A DNA stretch of 64,000 bases, from contig NZ_JAAOZB010000002.1 of NCBI RefSeq assembly GCF_011761265.1, positions 186,001 to 250,000 on the forward strand. Direction: 5' to 3'. Below, in pieces: positions 1 to 9,675 of the stretch. The notes under the pieces are model-generated. The model ran no database searches, was not told where the DNA came from, and saw nothing but the letters and a program-made list of their open reading frames with translations. Both the position numbers and the translations under genes were made by a program. Position 1 is the stretch's first letter, and each line of letters begins with the position of its first letter. This DNA is from Microbacterium halimionae. GTDB taxonomy: Bacteria > Actinomycetota > Actinomycetes > Actinomycetales > Microbacteriaceae.

Positions 1-1724
1 TCTTTGATACATACAAAAGCCACCACCGCCTGGCCGGTGGCCTCGTCCGACGCCCCGACAACTGCAGCCTCTGCAGTTGCTTCGTGCGCAACAAGCGCTG
101 ATTCAATTTCGGCGGTGGAGAGTCGATGTCCTGAGACGTTCATCACGTCATCAACTCGGCCGAGCAACCAGATGTCGCCGTCTTCGTCTCGGCGAGCGCC
201 GTCGCCAGCGAAGTAATACCCCTGCGCTGCGAACTTCTCCCAATACGTCTCCACAAAACGGTCGGGATCGCCCCAGATTCCTCGCAGCATGCTGGGCCAT
301 GGTTCGGTGACGACCAGGAGACCGCCATCGCCGTTCGCAACGGTTTCGCCGGCCTCGTTCACGACCTCGATCGCGACTCCGGGCACGGCTACCTGTGCGG
401 AACCGGGCTTGGTCTCGGTCACTCCGGGAAGCGCCGAAATCATGATGGCTCCGGTCTCGGTTTGCCACCACGTGTCGACGATGGGGGCAAGGTCTGCGCC
501 GATCACGCTTCGGTACCACATCCATGCTTCCGGGTTGATTGGTTCACCCACCGACCCGAGCAACCGCAGTGAACTGAGATCGAACTTCTGCGGGATATGG
601 CGACCGATCTTCATGAACGATCGGATAGCGGTGGGCGCCGTGTAGAGGGTTGTAACTCGATACTTTTCGACGATCTCCCACCAGCGCCCAGGGTGGGGGC
701 TGTCGGGCGTTCCCTCGTAGATCACCTGTGTCGCGCCGTTGGCGAGTGGCCCGTATGTCACATAAGAGTGGCCCGTGATCCACCCGACGTCTGCAGTGCA
801 CCAGTACACGTCAGATTCGGGTTTGAGGTCGAACACGTTTCGATGTGTGAACGCCGCCTGGGTGAGGTATCCGCCCGAGGTGTGAACGATGCCCTTCGGC
901 TTTCCTGTCGTGCCGGATGTGTAAAGGATGAACAGCGGATTTTCGGCGGGAAAAGCTTTCGCGGTGTGGGCAGCGGAGGCCGCAGGAACAACGTCATGCC
1001 ACCACAGATCGCGGCCTTCTTGCCACTCGACCTCGTTGCCACCGCGCCGCACAACCAGCACGTTTTCGACGGTTTCCTGCACCCCGTTGCCGCGGTCGGC
1101 AAGCGCCATATCGACAGCCGGCTTGAGAGCGGAAACCTTGCCCTTTCGGTATCCACCGTCGGCGGTGATGACGACCTTGGCACCCGCATCATCGATGCGT
1201 GCTCGCAGGCTGTCAGCAGAGAATCCGCCAAAGACGACCGAGTGAACGGCTCCAATGCGTGCGACTGCGAGCATTGCGACAATCGCTTCGGGAATCATCG
1301 GAAGGTAGATAGCGACTCGGTCATTGACTGAGATCCCGAGGTCTTCCAGAACGTGTGCGACCCGACTGACTTCGTCAGTGAGCTCTGCATAGGTCACTTG
1401 ACGTTCGTCGCCGTTTTCGCCTTCCCAGAGCAGCGCGGTTCGGTCACCGTTTCCGGCCTCGACGTGACGGTCGAGACAGTTGTACGCGACGTTGAGCTCA
1501 CCGTCAGCGAACCAGGTTGCAAACGGCGGATTCGACCAGTCGAGAACTTGCTCAAACGGAGTGTGCCAGTGCAGCAACTCTCTCGCCTGGGTTGCCCAGA
1601 AATCATCCCTGTTGGCATTCGCTGACTCGTAGAGGTCAGCCGAGGCCACGGCCGCCGCTGCGAATTCGGCTGAGGGTGCGAATTTGCGGGATTCGTTCAT
1701 GAGGTGATCGATCTGTGTGCTCAT
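1..1724 (-). CDS. acs: acetyl-CoA synthetase, 3' end outside window
   Basis: AMP-forming acetate:CoA ligase, converting acetate, ATP and CoA to acetyl-CoA in the cytoplasm. The frame reads from ATG at 1724 off the left edge, about 574 codons, so roughly the last 80 residues, including the usual catalytic lysine region, are missing. The start MSTQIDHLMNESR follows an AAAGGAG Shine-Dalgarno nine bases upstream. The adenylate-forming motif YTSGTTGKPKG lies near residue 267 and a WWQTETG motif further on, both typical of Acs. It faces away from the tad operon, so the two are divergent. Family assignment is firm. Confidence 0.95.
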   Translation of the reverse strand, partial: MSTQIDHLMNESRKFAPSAEFAAAAVASADLYESANANRDDFWATQARELLHWHTPFEQVLDWSNPPFATWFADGELNVAYNCLDRHVEAGNGDRTALLWEGENGDERQVTYAELTDEVSRVAHVLEDLGISVNDRVAIYLPMIPEAIVAMLAVARIGAVHSVVFGGFSADSLRARIDDAGAKVVITADGGYRKGKVSALKPAVDMALADRGNGVQETVENVLVVRRGGNEVEWQEGRDLWWHDVVPAASAAHTAKAFPAENPLFILYTSGTTGKPKGIVHTSGGYLTQAAFTHRNVFDLKPESDVYWCTADVGWITGHSYVTYGPLANGATQVIYEGTPDSPHPGRWWEIVEKYRVTTLYTAPTAIRSFMKIGRHIPQKFDLSSLRLLGSVGEPINPEAWMWYRSVIGADLAPIVDTWWQTETGAIMISALPGVTETKPGSAQVAVPGVAIEVVNEAGETVANGDGGLLVVTEPWPSMLRGIWGDPDRFVETYWEKFAAQGYYFAGDGARRDEDGDIWLLGRVDDVMNVSGHRLSTAEIESALVAHEATAEAAVVGASDEATGQAVVAFVCIK

Positions 1725-2090
1725 CGAGCGCTCGCTCCTTTGCGACTATCGTGCGCGTCACTCTATCTCGCACGTCAGCGCCCGTTCCACCTGTCATGAC
1801 GCCAGGTTTCAGCAGGCCCGAGGTCTGAGCTGATATATCAGTGCGCGATCGGCTGAATTCGGGCTCGTGGATGTTCATCACTGCGTAAAGTTGTTACGGC
1901 CGAACTTTGATTCTGGCTTCGCGGCGCTTGACCACCCCCCTGATGCATGCGTCGCGCGGGCGGCATCCCATTCCCCCATGGGATGTCGCCCATTTCCTTT
2001 CTTCCTCCCCATTTGCCGAAGAACGATGCGGTCTCCACGAGGGTTCAGGTTCGTTCCCGAGCGTGCAAGCCGGGTTCGTAGCCTCGAAGG
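1725..2090. other. intergenic region between acs and tadA
   Basis: About 366 bases separate two divergent units, so the promoters of both should lie here. A short inverted repeat (ATCCCAT..ATGGGAT) sits near 1968-1986. No protein-like reading frame, RNA gene or clear sigma-70 hexamer pair stands out. Confidence 0.5.
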
Positions 2091-3122
2091 ATGCCGCAGC
2101 CGTTTGTCGTTCAACCACGTGTATCTCAGGGCGTGTCTTCGACCCCGCAGAGGGGAGAAGGCATCCGTCGGCACGTCGAGCGTTCGCACTTCGCCGAAAT
2201 ACCGGCGTTGCGTCCATTGGTGCGCTGGCTGAGCGACCCCGAAACGACCGATGTGTTCGTCAATGGTGCGGACGGACTCTTCGTAGATCGCGGCAACGGC
2301 GCCGAACGCGTTCCGCAGTGGCGTGCAAGTGTTGACGACGTTCGCGAACTCGCTGTGGCGCTGATCGGTCTCGGCGGACGACACCTCGATGACGCAACAC
2401 CCTGCGCTGACGTGCGCCTCGAATCAGGGATGCGGGTGCACGCCGTGTTGGCACCGGTCGCTCCCGCTGGTGCGACGATTTCGATCCGAGTACCGCGCTT
2501 TGATGCGCCCGATCTTGACGAGCTCCAGCGTCGAGGAGCGTTCGATGCTGCGCAACGCGCTCACCTCGAAGAAATCGTTGTTCGCCGACGGAACGTCCTC
2601 ATTACGGGTTCAGCCGGTAGCGGGAAGACGACTCTTCTGGCTGCAATGCTGCAGCGAGCTGTGGCATCCGATCGCATTGTGACGATCGAGGACGTGGCGG
2701 AGCTCGCGATATCTCACCCTCACCACGTGCGGTTAGAAGCGCGCCAATCGAACCTCGAGGGTGCGGGAGGGGTAGGGCTCGCTCAGCTCGTGCGTGAAGC
2801 TCTGCGTATGCGACCCGATCGGCTCGTCGTGGGGGAGTGCCGTGGCGCTGAAGTGCGCGAACTGCTCTCGGCCCTGAACACCGGACACGACGGCGGTGCT
2901 GGCACACTGCACGCGAATAGCCTGCGAGATGTGCCCGCGAGGCTTGAAGCGCTCGGGTCGCTCGCGGGATTGGACGATCGTGCGCTTGCGCGTCAGGCTG
3001 CAAGCGGACTCGACACCGTCATTCATCTGGAACGCACTCGCGAGGGTCTTCGCCGCATCGCCGGTTTCGGCACCCCCGCCGTTGAAGACGGTCGCCTGGT
3101 GATTTCTGAGGACTCGCGATGA
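2091..3122 (+). CDS. tadA: TadA/CpaF-type pilus assembly ATPase
   Basis: Secretion ATPase of the type II/IV superfamily that powers Flp/Tad pilus assembly at the inner face of the membrane. The 343-residue product has an N-terminal part with DVFVNGADGLFVDRG, Walker A GSAGSGKTT at residues 173-181, and a Walker B/His-box region around RPDRLVVGECRGAE followed by ALNTGHDGGAGTLHAN. Length matches the short actinobacterial TadA type. It overlaps the next gene by four bases (ATGA), heading a tad operon. No good ribosome site precedes 2091, so the start is uncertain by a few codons. No TadZ-like partner is visible upstream. Confidence 0.92.
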   Translation: MPQPFVVQPRVSQGVSSTPQRGEGIRRHVERSHFAEIPALRPLVRWLSDPETTDVFVNGADGLFVDRGNGAERVPQWRASVDDVRELAVALIGLGGRHLDDATPCADVRLESGMRVHAVLAPVAPAGATISIRVPRFDAPDLDELQRRGAFDAAQRAHLEEIVVRRRNVLITGSAGSGKTTLLAAMLQRAVASDRIVTIEDVAELAISHPHHVRLEARQSNLEGAGGVGLAQLVREALRMRPDRLVVGECRGAEVRELLSALNTGHDGGAGTLHANSLRDVPARLEALGSLAGLDDRALARQAASGLDTVIHLERTREGLRRIAGFGTPAVEDGRLVISEDSR

Positions 3123-4000
3123 AGCTGCTGCGGCGCCCGAGCAGCACCGAGCCTGACCGCTCAGCGGCGGCTGAAGCCGTGCTTCGCTTGGCAGTTTTGC
3201 TTCAGGCCGGTATTCATCCGAAGCGGGCCTGGCAATACCTTGCCTCAGCGGGAGATCCGGTCGCTCAGCGTGTGGAAAGCGGGAGCGATGTCGCTACCAC
3301 CCTGCGAGAGATCGGACCGGATTGGCAACCGGTGGGCGCAGCCTGGAAAGTGGCCGAAACTGTGGGAGCGCCGCTCGCCGACAGTCTCCGCGCCGTCGCC
3401 GGTGCGCTGCGCGACGCCGAAGAGTGCGCCGATGAGGCCAGAGTTGCGCTCGCGGAGCCCGCCGGGACCGCGCGACTGATGTCGTGGCTGCCGCTTGTTG
3501 CGGTGGGACTTGCGCTCGCTCTCGGATTCGACGTCGTGGGAGTTTTTATCTCTCAACCTGTCGGTGCTGTGTGCGTCATCGCGGGCCTTGCGCTCATGCT
3601 GTGCGCTCGCCGGTGGACGCGAAAGCTCGTGCGTGCGGCTGCTCCGCCACCGGGCGTACCCGGCCTCGACGCTGAGCTCATGGCGATTGCTCTGTCAGGC
3701 GGTGTCTCTTTGGAACGCGCACGCTCAGTCGTGAGCGGTGCGACGCAGGTGGCGACAACCGAGTCAACCGCCGACACCCTCGCACTTTCACGCTCGGCAG
3801 GAGTGCCGGCCGTCGAGCTGCTTCGCGCGTCGGCAGCGCTCGCGCGTCATCGTGCGCGAACCGACGGCGGGGTGCGCGCAGCGAAGCTGAGCTCACGACT
3901 GCTGTTACCGCTTGGCGTCTGCACACTTCCGGCTTTTCTGCTCCTCGGGGTTGCCCCGATGTTCCTCAGCGTTCTCGCGTCGACACCGATGTCGATTTGA
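3119..4000 (+). CDS. TadB/TadC-like membrane platform protein (type II secretion F family)
   Basis: Predicted inner-membrane platform protein that would anchor the TadA ATPase during pilus assembly. The 293-residue chain has a soluble N-terminal helical region, two hydrophobic segments near residues 120-160, a second soluble region with the LSGGVSLERA motif of the T2SSF fold, and a C-terminal membrane segment ending MFLSVLAS. Many actinobacteria have separate TadB and TadC; here one short protein seems to cover the role, as in some Microbacteriaceae. It overlaps tadA by four bases, so translation is probably coupled. Confidence 0.85.
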   Translation: MKLLRRPSSTEPDRSAAAEAVLRLAVLLQAGIHPKRAWQYLASAGDPVAQRVESGSDVATTLREIGPDWQPVGAAWKVAETVGAPLADSLRAVAGALRDAEECADEARVALAEPAGTARLMSWLPLVAVGLALALGFDVVGVFISQPVGAVCVIAGLALMLCARRWTRKLVRAAAPPPGVPGLDAELMAIALSGGVSLERARSVVSGATQVATTESTADTLALSRSAGVPAVELLRASAALARHRARTDGGVRAAKLSSRLLLPLGVCTLPAFLLLGVAPMFLSVLASTPMSI

Positions 4001-4050
4001 GTTCCCGCTGTAACAAGAGTGCCCACCGTGACCGAATCGAGGAGAATCTC

Positions 4051-4305
4051 ATGTTCCACATCCCGTCCAGAACGAGCAAGATCAGAGTGCCGCAGCTCTC
4101 ACGTCGTCGTGCAGAACGCCTGTACCGAAGACCCGCCGCCCGAACAGGAATCATGCGTGATGATGAGGGGGCAGCGACCGCTGAGTACGCGATTGCGACG
4201 ATGGCGGCTGTGGCATTTGCCGGTTTGCTCGTCGTGATCATGCGCTCCGATGAAGTGCGCGGCATCCTGGAGGATCTCGTGCGCCGCGCCCTGACCGTCG
4301 CATGA
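4051..4305 (+). CDS. DUF4244 / Flp-type pilin
   Basis: Small pilin-like protein of 84 residues. A basic N-terminus is followed by DDEGAATAEYAIATMAAV, the Flp-like G..TAEYA sequence where a prepilin peptidase normally cuts, and a single hydrophobic helix. The chosen ATG at 4051 is preceded by GAGGAG; an internal ATG at 4153, directly before the DDEG segment, is an alternative. It lies in the tad operon and overlaps the next gene by four bases. Probably the major pilus subunit, inferred from family and position. Confidence 0.85.
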   Translation: MFHIPSRTSKIRVPQLSRRRAERLYRRPAARTGIMRDDEGAATAEYAIATMAAVAFAGLLVVIMRSDEVRGILEDLVRRALTVA

Positions 4306-4640
4306 AGCAGCGGTGGGGCGAGCGTGGTTCGGTGACTGCCGAGTTCGCGGTCGCCCTGCCCGCTGTGCTCGTCGTCGTCGCTCTCGCGGTCGGTACGCTC
4401 GGTGCGGCTTCACGCCATGTCCGTCTGCAGGATGCCGCGGCAGACGCCGCGCGTTGGGTCGCTCGCGGCGAAGATAGCGACAGCGCGCTGGGTCTGGTCG
4501 GTGAAGCGGTCTCTGGCGCATCGGCGTCGATCGAGTATCGCGGCGATCTGGTCTGCGTCATAGCGAGTGCTCCAGCTGGCGCAGCCCTGACGTTCGTTGA
4601 TCTTCGCGCCTCGTCATGCGCACTCGCGGGGGGACTCTGA
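4302..4640 (+). CDS. TadE-family pilus assembly protein
   Basis: Pseudopilin-like protein of 112 residues. The ERGSVTAEFAVALPAVLVVV start is the classic TadE signature: a short basic leader, a glycine, T-E, then a long hydrophobic helix. The remainder is a small extracytoplasmic domain with DAAADAARWVARGED. It overlaps its neighbours by four bases upstream and by TGATG downstream, so it belongs to the same transcript. Its role as a minor pilin or assembly factor is inferred from the family. Confidence 0.85.
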   Translation: MKQRWGERGSVTAEFAVALPAVLVVVALAVGTLGAASRHVRLQDAAADAARWVARGEDSDSALGLVGEAVSGASASIEYRGDLVCVIASAPAGAALTFVDLRASSCALAGGL

Positions 4641-4957
4641 TGGCGGGCACACTCTCGGTGCTGGGGATCGTCGCGGGAGCCGCGGTGCTGAGCGTGGGGC
4701 TTGTGACGGCCGGAAGTGCTGCCGTCGCGGGGCAACGGCTCGCGAGCGCTGCGGACTCAGCAGCGCTTGCTGCGGCAGACACGGCGTCGGGAGCCGAGAT
4801 CGGTGTGCCATGTGATCGCGCCGCCGAAGTGGCCGCCACATTCGGGGCCGCTGTGTCGTCGTGCGCACTCGACGGCCTGATCGCCACGGTGAGCGTGACC
4901 GGGACTTTCTTGCGCTGGCAGACCTCGGCGACGGCTCGCGCTGGACCACCGCCGTGA
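4640..4957 (+). CDS. TadE/TadG-like protein (Rv3654c type)
   Basis: Last gene of the tad operon. The product begins with a hydrophobic helix (MAGTLSVLGIVAGAAVLSVG) and continues with QRLASAADSAALAAAD, typical of the TadG-like proteins found next to actinobacterial tad genes. The ATG at 4640 overlaps the previous stop as TGATG and has GGGGGA upstream. An in-frame ATG at 4616 would add eight residues including RGGTL, which may belong to the processing site. Two cysteines (CDRAAE..SSCALDG) could form a disulfide outside the cell. Confidence 0.78.
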   Translation: MAGTLSVLGIVAGAAVLSVGLVTAGSAAVAGQRLASAADSAALAAADTASGAEIGVPCDRAAEVAATFGAAVSSCALDGLIATVSVTGTFLRWQTSATARAGPPP

Positions 4958-5075
4958 GCGCTACACCAGATCGCGAAACGCCCGAAATGATTGCGCGCGG
5001 GGCGAACCTGGTGCGGCGATGCGCTGAGGTCACAGTCTGTGGTGTGTATGGTGTGCAACGAAGAAAGGACCACAC

Positions 5076-7799
5076 GTGGCTACCGGCAGCAAGGCTCAGG
5101 GCAAGAAACTCGTCATCGTAGAGTCGCCCACAAAAATGACCTCCATCCAGGGGTACCTCGGCGATGGCTATGAGGTGTTGAGTTCTGTCGGTCATATCCG
5201 CGACTTGGCCAGCAAGAAAGACATCCCCGCCGACAAAAAGGCGGCGTACGGCAAGTACTCGATCGATGTCGACAATGATTTTGACCCCTATTACGTGGTC
5301 AACGACCGCAAGACGAAGACTGTCGCTGAGCTGAAGCGGGCGGTGAAGACCGCCAACGAAGTGTTGCTCGCTACTGATGAGGACCGCGAAGGCGAGGCCA
5401 TCGCGTGGCATCTGCTCGAGGTGCTGAAGCCGAAGGTTCCTGTCAAGCGCATGGTCTTTCACGAGATCACCAAAGACGCCATCAAAGCGGCCGCCGAGAA
5501 CACGCGAGAGCTTGATCTCGCGCTCGTTGACGCTCAAGAAACTCGCCGCGTACTCGACCGTCTGTTCGGGTGGGATGTTTCCCCGGTGCTCTGGCGCAAG
5601 GTCGGTTCGGGTCGCGAAGGCGCAGCTCTCAGCGCCGGACGCGTGCAGTCAGCCGCAACGAGGCTGGTTGTCGAACGCGAACGCGAACGTATGGCGTTCG
5701 TCTCAGCGTCGTACTGGGACATCGAAGCTCTTGCGCTGAAAGGCACGGATGCCTTCTCCACTCGTCTCGTGCGGGTAGACGGGGCTCAGCTTGCGCGTGG
5801 CACCGACTTCGACGACTCCGGTCAGCTCAAAAAGGCTGTGCTCGTTCTCAGCGAAAAAGACGCCCAGGAGCTTGCCGCTGCTGTCATCACCGCGGGTGAG
5901 GCATCCGTTTCGAGCGTTGAGGCAAAGCCCGGCACACGCAGCCCGAAGGCCCCGTTCACGACCTCGACAATGCAGCAGGAGTCCGGTCGCAAGCTCTCGA
6001 TGAGTGCGAAGCACGCGATGAGCGTTGCTCAGCGGCTGTATGAAAAAGGTTTCATCACCTATATGCGTACCGACTCGCAGTCGCTGTCGACGCAGGCGAT
6101 CACGGCGGCCCGCGAGCAGGCCGTGGCGCTCTACGGCGACCGTGCCGTTCCGGCGAACCCCCGGGTGTACCGCAGCAAGTCGAAGAACGCTCAAGAGGCC
6201 CACGAGGCAATTCGTCCGTCGGGTGAGCATTTCCGCACCCCAAGCTCGGTCGCCAGCAGTCTCGACCGTGACGAGCAGCGCCTCTATGACCTCATCTGGA
6301 AGCGCACTGTCGCAAGCCAGATGTCCGATGCCAAGTATGAAACGACGACAGTCACGATGGCCGTCGAAGCCGGCGGCAAGAAGGCTGAATTCACAGCCTC
6401 CGGCACCGTTTACACGTTCAAGGGATTCCTCGAGGCGTACGAAGAAGGCAGTGACGAGAAGCGAAGCGATGCCGATCGGGCATCCGATCAGTCGCTCCCG
6501 GCTCTCGCCGTCGGCGATGTGCTCGGCGTGAAAGACGTTGAAGCGAAGAGCCACGCAACCACGCCGAAGCCGCGTTACACCGAGGCGAGCCTCGTGAAAG
6601 CGCTGGAAGAAAAGGGCATTGGTCGCCCCTCGACGTTCGCGAGCATCATCGACGTCATCCTCGACCGTGGCTACGTCAGTAAACGCGGTCAGGCGCTCGT
6701 TCCGAGCTGGCTCGCATTCAGCGTTGTACGCCTTCTCGAAGAGCACTTTGCCGACCTTGTCGACTATGACTTCACGGCGGCGCTCGAAGATGACCTCGAC
6801 GCGATTGCCCGTGGTGAGCAACAGCGGACGTCGTGGCTGAAGGAGTTTTACTTCGGCTCTGAGGGGCACGTGGGGCTTCGGAACATCGTTGACAACCTCG
6901 GTGAGATCGATGCGCGAGAGCTCAACTCGACGCCGATCGGCGACGTCGCGACTCTGCGGTTCGGTAAGTACGGTCCCTACCTCGAAGTGCCAGATGCGAC
7001 CGATCCAGAGGCCAAGGCGCGCATCGTCAATGTGCCAGAAGAGCTTGCTCCGGATGAGCTGACACCCGCCAAGGCGCAGGAGCTCATCGATGCTCCCGTC
7101 GCGGGCGACCGCGTGCTCGGAGAGAACCCCGAGAACGGGAAGCTGGTTGTCGTTAAGGACGGCCGCTTCGGCCCGTACGTGCAAGAGCTCGAGCCTGAAG
7201 AGCCTGAGGCGGTAGACGAAGCAACGGGCGAAGTCACCGAATCTGCGCCGAAGAAGAAGGCGACAAAAAAGACCGCGGCGCCTAAGCCTCGCACCGCGTC
7301 GCTCTTCAAGAGCATGTCGGTCGACAGCGTCGATCTCGAAACTGCGCTGCGGCTGCTCGACCTACCTCGCGTGGTCGGCAAGGACCCGGAGTCGGGCGAA
7401 GAGATCACGGCCCAGAACGGCCGCTATGGTCCGTACCTCAAAAAGGGCGCTGACTCGCGCTCGCTCGATAGCGAACAGCAGATCTTCGACATCACTGTCG
7501 AAGAGGCCGTCGAGGTTTACAAGCTGCCGAAGTACGGTGCGCGCCGCGCCTCGAGTGCCCTGAAAGAGTTCGACGCCGACCCGGTTAGCGGCAAGCCGAT
7601 CAAGATCAAAGATGGCCGTTTCGGTGCCTACGTGACTGATGGCGAGACGAACGCGACGATTCCTCGTGGCGAGACTCCCGATGACGTCGATTTCGAACGC
7701 GCCAAGCAGCTGTTGGCAGATAAGCGCGCCAAGGGGCCTGCCCCGAAACGCACAGCCCGCAAAACGACAGCTCGCAAGACCACCGCGAAGAAAAAGTGA
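5076..7799 (+). CDS. topA: DNA topoisomerase I
   Basis: Type IA topoisomerase that relaxes negative supercoils by single-strand cleavage. The 907-residue protein starts at GTG 5076 behind AAGAAAGGA. The Toprim domain is at the N-terminus (KLVIVESPTKM, then DEDREGEAIAWH). The catalytic tyrosine is residue 329 in FITYMRTDSQSLS. The C-terminus has actinobacterial-type repeats (FGKYGPYLE, DGRFGPYVQ, NGRYGPYLK, DGRFGAYVT) instead of zinc fingers and ends in a lysine/arginine-rich tail. It overlaps tmk by four bases. Confidence 0.98.
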   Translation: MATGSKAQGKKLVIVESPTKMTSIQGYLGDGYEVLSSVGHIRDLASKKDIPADKKAAYGKYSIDVDNDFDPYYVVNDRKTKTVAELKRAVKTANEVLLATDEDREGEAIAWHLLEVLKPKVPVKRMVFHEITKDAIKAAAENTRELDLALVDAQETRRVLDRLFGWDVSPVLWRKVGSGREGAALSAGRVQSAATRLVVERERERMAFVSASYWDIEALALKGTDAFSTRLVRVDGAQLARGTDFDDSGQLKKAVLVLSEKDAQELAAAVITAGEASVSSVEAKPGTRSPKAPFTTSTMQQESGRKLSMSAKHAMSVAQRLYEKGFITYMRTDSQSLSTQAITAAREQAVALYGDRAVPANPRVYRSKSKNAQEAHEAIRPSGEHFRTPSSVASSLDRDEQRLYDLIWKRTVASQMSDAKYETTTVTMAVEAGGKKAEFTASGTVYTFKGFLEAYEEGSDEKRSDADRASDQSLPALAVGDVLGVKDVEAKSHATTPKPRYTEASLVKALEEKGIGRPSTFASIIDVILDRGYVSKRGQALVPSWLAFSVVRLLEEHFADLVDYDFTAALEDDLDAIARGEQQRTSWLKEFYFGSEGHVGLRNIVDNLGEIDARELNSTPIGDVATLRFGKYGPYLEVPDATDPEAKARIVNVPEELAPDELTPAKAQELIDAPVAGDRVLGENPENGKLVVVKDGRFGPYVQELEPEEPEAVDEATGEVTESAPKKKATKKTAAPKPRTASLFKSMSVDSVDLETALRLLDLPRVVGKDPESGEEITAQNGRYGPYLKKGADSRSLDSEQQIFDITVEEAVEVYKLPKYGARRASSALKEFDADPVSGKPIKIKDGRFGAYVTDGETNATIPRGETPDDVDFERAKQLLADKRAKGPAPKRTARKTTARKTTAKKK

Positions 7800-8419
7800 C
7801 TGACCGAGGGGTGTGGATCACGCTCGAGGGCGGCGACGGAGTCGGCAAGACGACTCAGGCGGCGCTGCTTGAGGCGTGGTTGGGCTCGAAGGGCCGCACT
7901 GTTGTACGCACCCGCGAGCCCGGCGGCAGCGAGGTCGGCACGCTGATCCGCGAGATCGTGCTCCACCATCGCGGCGATGTCGCGCCCCGCGCCGAAGCGC
8001 TGCTTTACGCGGCTGATCGCGCCCACCACGTCGCAACGGTGGTGCGCCCAGCGCTTGAGCGCGGCGATGTGGTGTTGCAAGACCGCTACCTGGACTCATC
8101 GGTTGCGTACCAGGGCGCGGGACGTGTACTCGACCCCGCAGAGGTTCGTTCGTTGTCACTCTGGGCGACAGAGAACGCGCTGCCCGACATTACCGTGCTG
8201 CTCGATCTTGACCCGGTGGCCGCCCGCGAGCGTTTAGATGCCGCAGACAAACCCTTCGACAGGCTTGAAGCTGAGAAGGCCGACTTCCACGCGCGGGTGC
8301 GGCACGCATTCCTATCGCTCGCTGAAGCCGAGCCGGAACGCTTTCTGGTCGTGGACGCAAGTCGCGACCCGGCCGACATTTCTCGCGAGATTCAACAGCG
8401 CATGACGGCGCTCCTCTAG
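7796..8419 (+). CDS. tmk: thymidylate kinase
   Basis: Phosphorylates dTMP to dTDP for DNA synthesis. The 207-residue protein has the P-loop EGGDGVGKTT at residues 11-20, the DR(Y/H) substrate motif in DRYLDSSVAYQG near residue 97, and TREPGG after the P-loop, all diagnostic of Tmk. The GTG start overlaps the topA stop (GTGA), so the two are translationally coupled. The topA-tmk-holB order is usual in this lineage. Confidence 0.97.
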   Translation: MTDRGVWITLEGGDGVGKTTQAALLEAWLGSKGRTVVRTREPGGSEVGTLIREIVLHHRGDVAPRAEALLYAADRAHHVATVVRPALERGDVVLQDRYLDSSVAYQGAGRVLDPAEVRSLSLWATENALPDITVLLDLDPVAARERLDAADKPFDRLEAEKADFHARVRHAFLSLAEAEPERFLVVDASRDPADISREIQQRMTALL

Positions 8420-8484
8420 GGGCGATTCTCCAGCGCTGCTCCGCTCGGGGAGGAACGTCAGCGGTCGACAGTAGGCTGGTCGGC

Positions 8485-9675
8485 ATGGATGCTCCCACCC
8501 CGACGGTGTCGCCCGCTGGGGCGCCCAATATGTCGCTCGGTGATGTGCCCTGGGGTGCTGTGTGGGGGCAAACGGATGCCGTCGCCACTCTGCGTGCGGC
8601 AGCATCCGACCCGTCCGCTCTCACCCACGCGTGGCTTATTACCGGTCCTCCGGGCTCCGGGCGTTCAACTCTTGCGTACGCGTTCGCGGCGGCCCTGATC
8701 GCTGAGCCCGGTGACACAGCGGCCATGCGCCAGGTGATCGCGCGCACCCATCCAGACCTCACAGCTCTTCGCACCGAGCAGGTGATCATCCGCATCGAAG
8801 AAGCTCGCAAGCTGGTGGAGCGCGCCTACTTTTCGCCGTCGGTTGGGCGATACCGCGTGATCATTGTCGAAGACGCTGATCGCATGGCCGAGCGCACGTC
8901 CAACGTGTTGCTGAAGGCGCTCGAAGAGCCGCCAGAGCGCACTGTGTGGGTGCTCTGCGCCCCGAGCGACGCCGACCTCTTGCCTACGATTCGATCACGC
9001 GTGCGCACGCTGCGGTTGCGTGAACCGGAGATCGCTGACGTAGCGCGCCTCATCGTCGAACGCACTGGCGCCGATCCTGCTGTCGCCGAACAATCAGCCC
9101 GTCACGCTCAGCGTCACATTGGAATGGCGCAGCGACTCGCGACGGATGCCGCAGCCCGAGACCGTCGAAATGACACCTTGCGCTCTGTGCTCGGGGTGCG
9201 CGGTGTGGCCGACGCGGTCGAGGTTGCAGCTCAGGTCGTGAAGGCCGCGACCGAAGACGCGAAGACTCTGACTGCGGAGCGTGATGATTCTGAGCGCGCT
9301 CAGCTGCTGCGCACAGTGGGAGTGCCGGAAGGCGCAGCTGTGCCTCCCGGAGTGCGCGCACAGGTCAACGCACTTGCCGACGAGCAGAAGCGGCGCGCCA
9401 CGCGAAGTCTTCGCGATGGAATCGACCGCGTCCTCACCGACTTGCAGGCACTGTTTCGTGACGTGGTCATGATGCAGTTCGGTCGCACAGAGGGGCTCAT
9501 CAACATTGAGCTTGCGGACCCTCTTCACGCGGTTGCCCTGGCTTGGCCACCCACTCGCACTCTGGCTGTGCTCGATGAGATTGCCACGACGCGGCGTCAC
9601 CTTGAGCAGAACGCTGCCCCCGCTCTCGCGCTAGAGAGTTTGTTCATCACTGTTGCGACCGGGAGAACCCCATGA
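8485..9675 (+). CDS. holB: DNA polymerase III subunit delta'
   Basis: Clamp-loader subunit of the replicative polymerase, an AAA+ protein that acts with gamma/tau and delta. The 396-residue product has a degenerate P-loop GPPGSGRST at residues 54-62, where arginine replaces the catalytic lysine, as expected for the non-hydrolysing delta' subunit. VIIVEDADRMAERTSNVLLK and LEEPPE follow, the canonical delta' sequence, with the TIRSR sensor segment after them. It lies 65 bases after tmk and overlaps the next gene by four bases. Confidence 0.96.
   Translation: MDAPTPTVSPAGAPNMSLGDVPWGAVWGQTDAVATLRAAASDPSALTHAWLITGPPGSGRSTLAYAFAAALIAEPGDTAAMRQVIARTHPDLTALRTEQVIIRIEEARKLVERAYFSPSVGRYRVIIVEDADRMAERTSNVLLKALEEPPERTVWVLCAPSDADLLPTIRSRVRTLRLREPEIADVARLIVERTGADPAVAEQSARHAQRHIGMAQRLATDAAARDRRNDTLRSVLGVRGVADAVEVAAQVVKAATEDAKTLTAERDDSERAQLLRTVGVPEGAAVPPGVRAQVNALADEQKRRATRSLRDGIDRVLTDLQALFRDVVMMQFGRTEGLINIELADPLHAVALAWPPTRTLAVLDEIATTRRHLEQNAAPALALESLFITVATGRTP

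Noticed and set aside
5703..7184. Long minus-strand open frame of 493 codons
   Set aside because: It is the antisense shadow of topA, whose domains are unmistakable; high-GC codon bias opens such frames.
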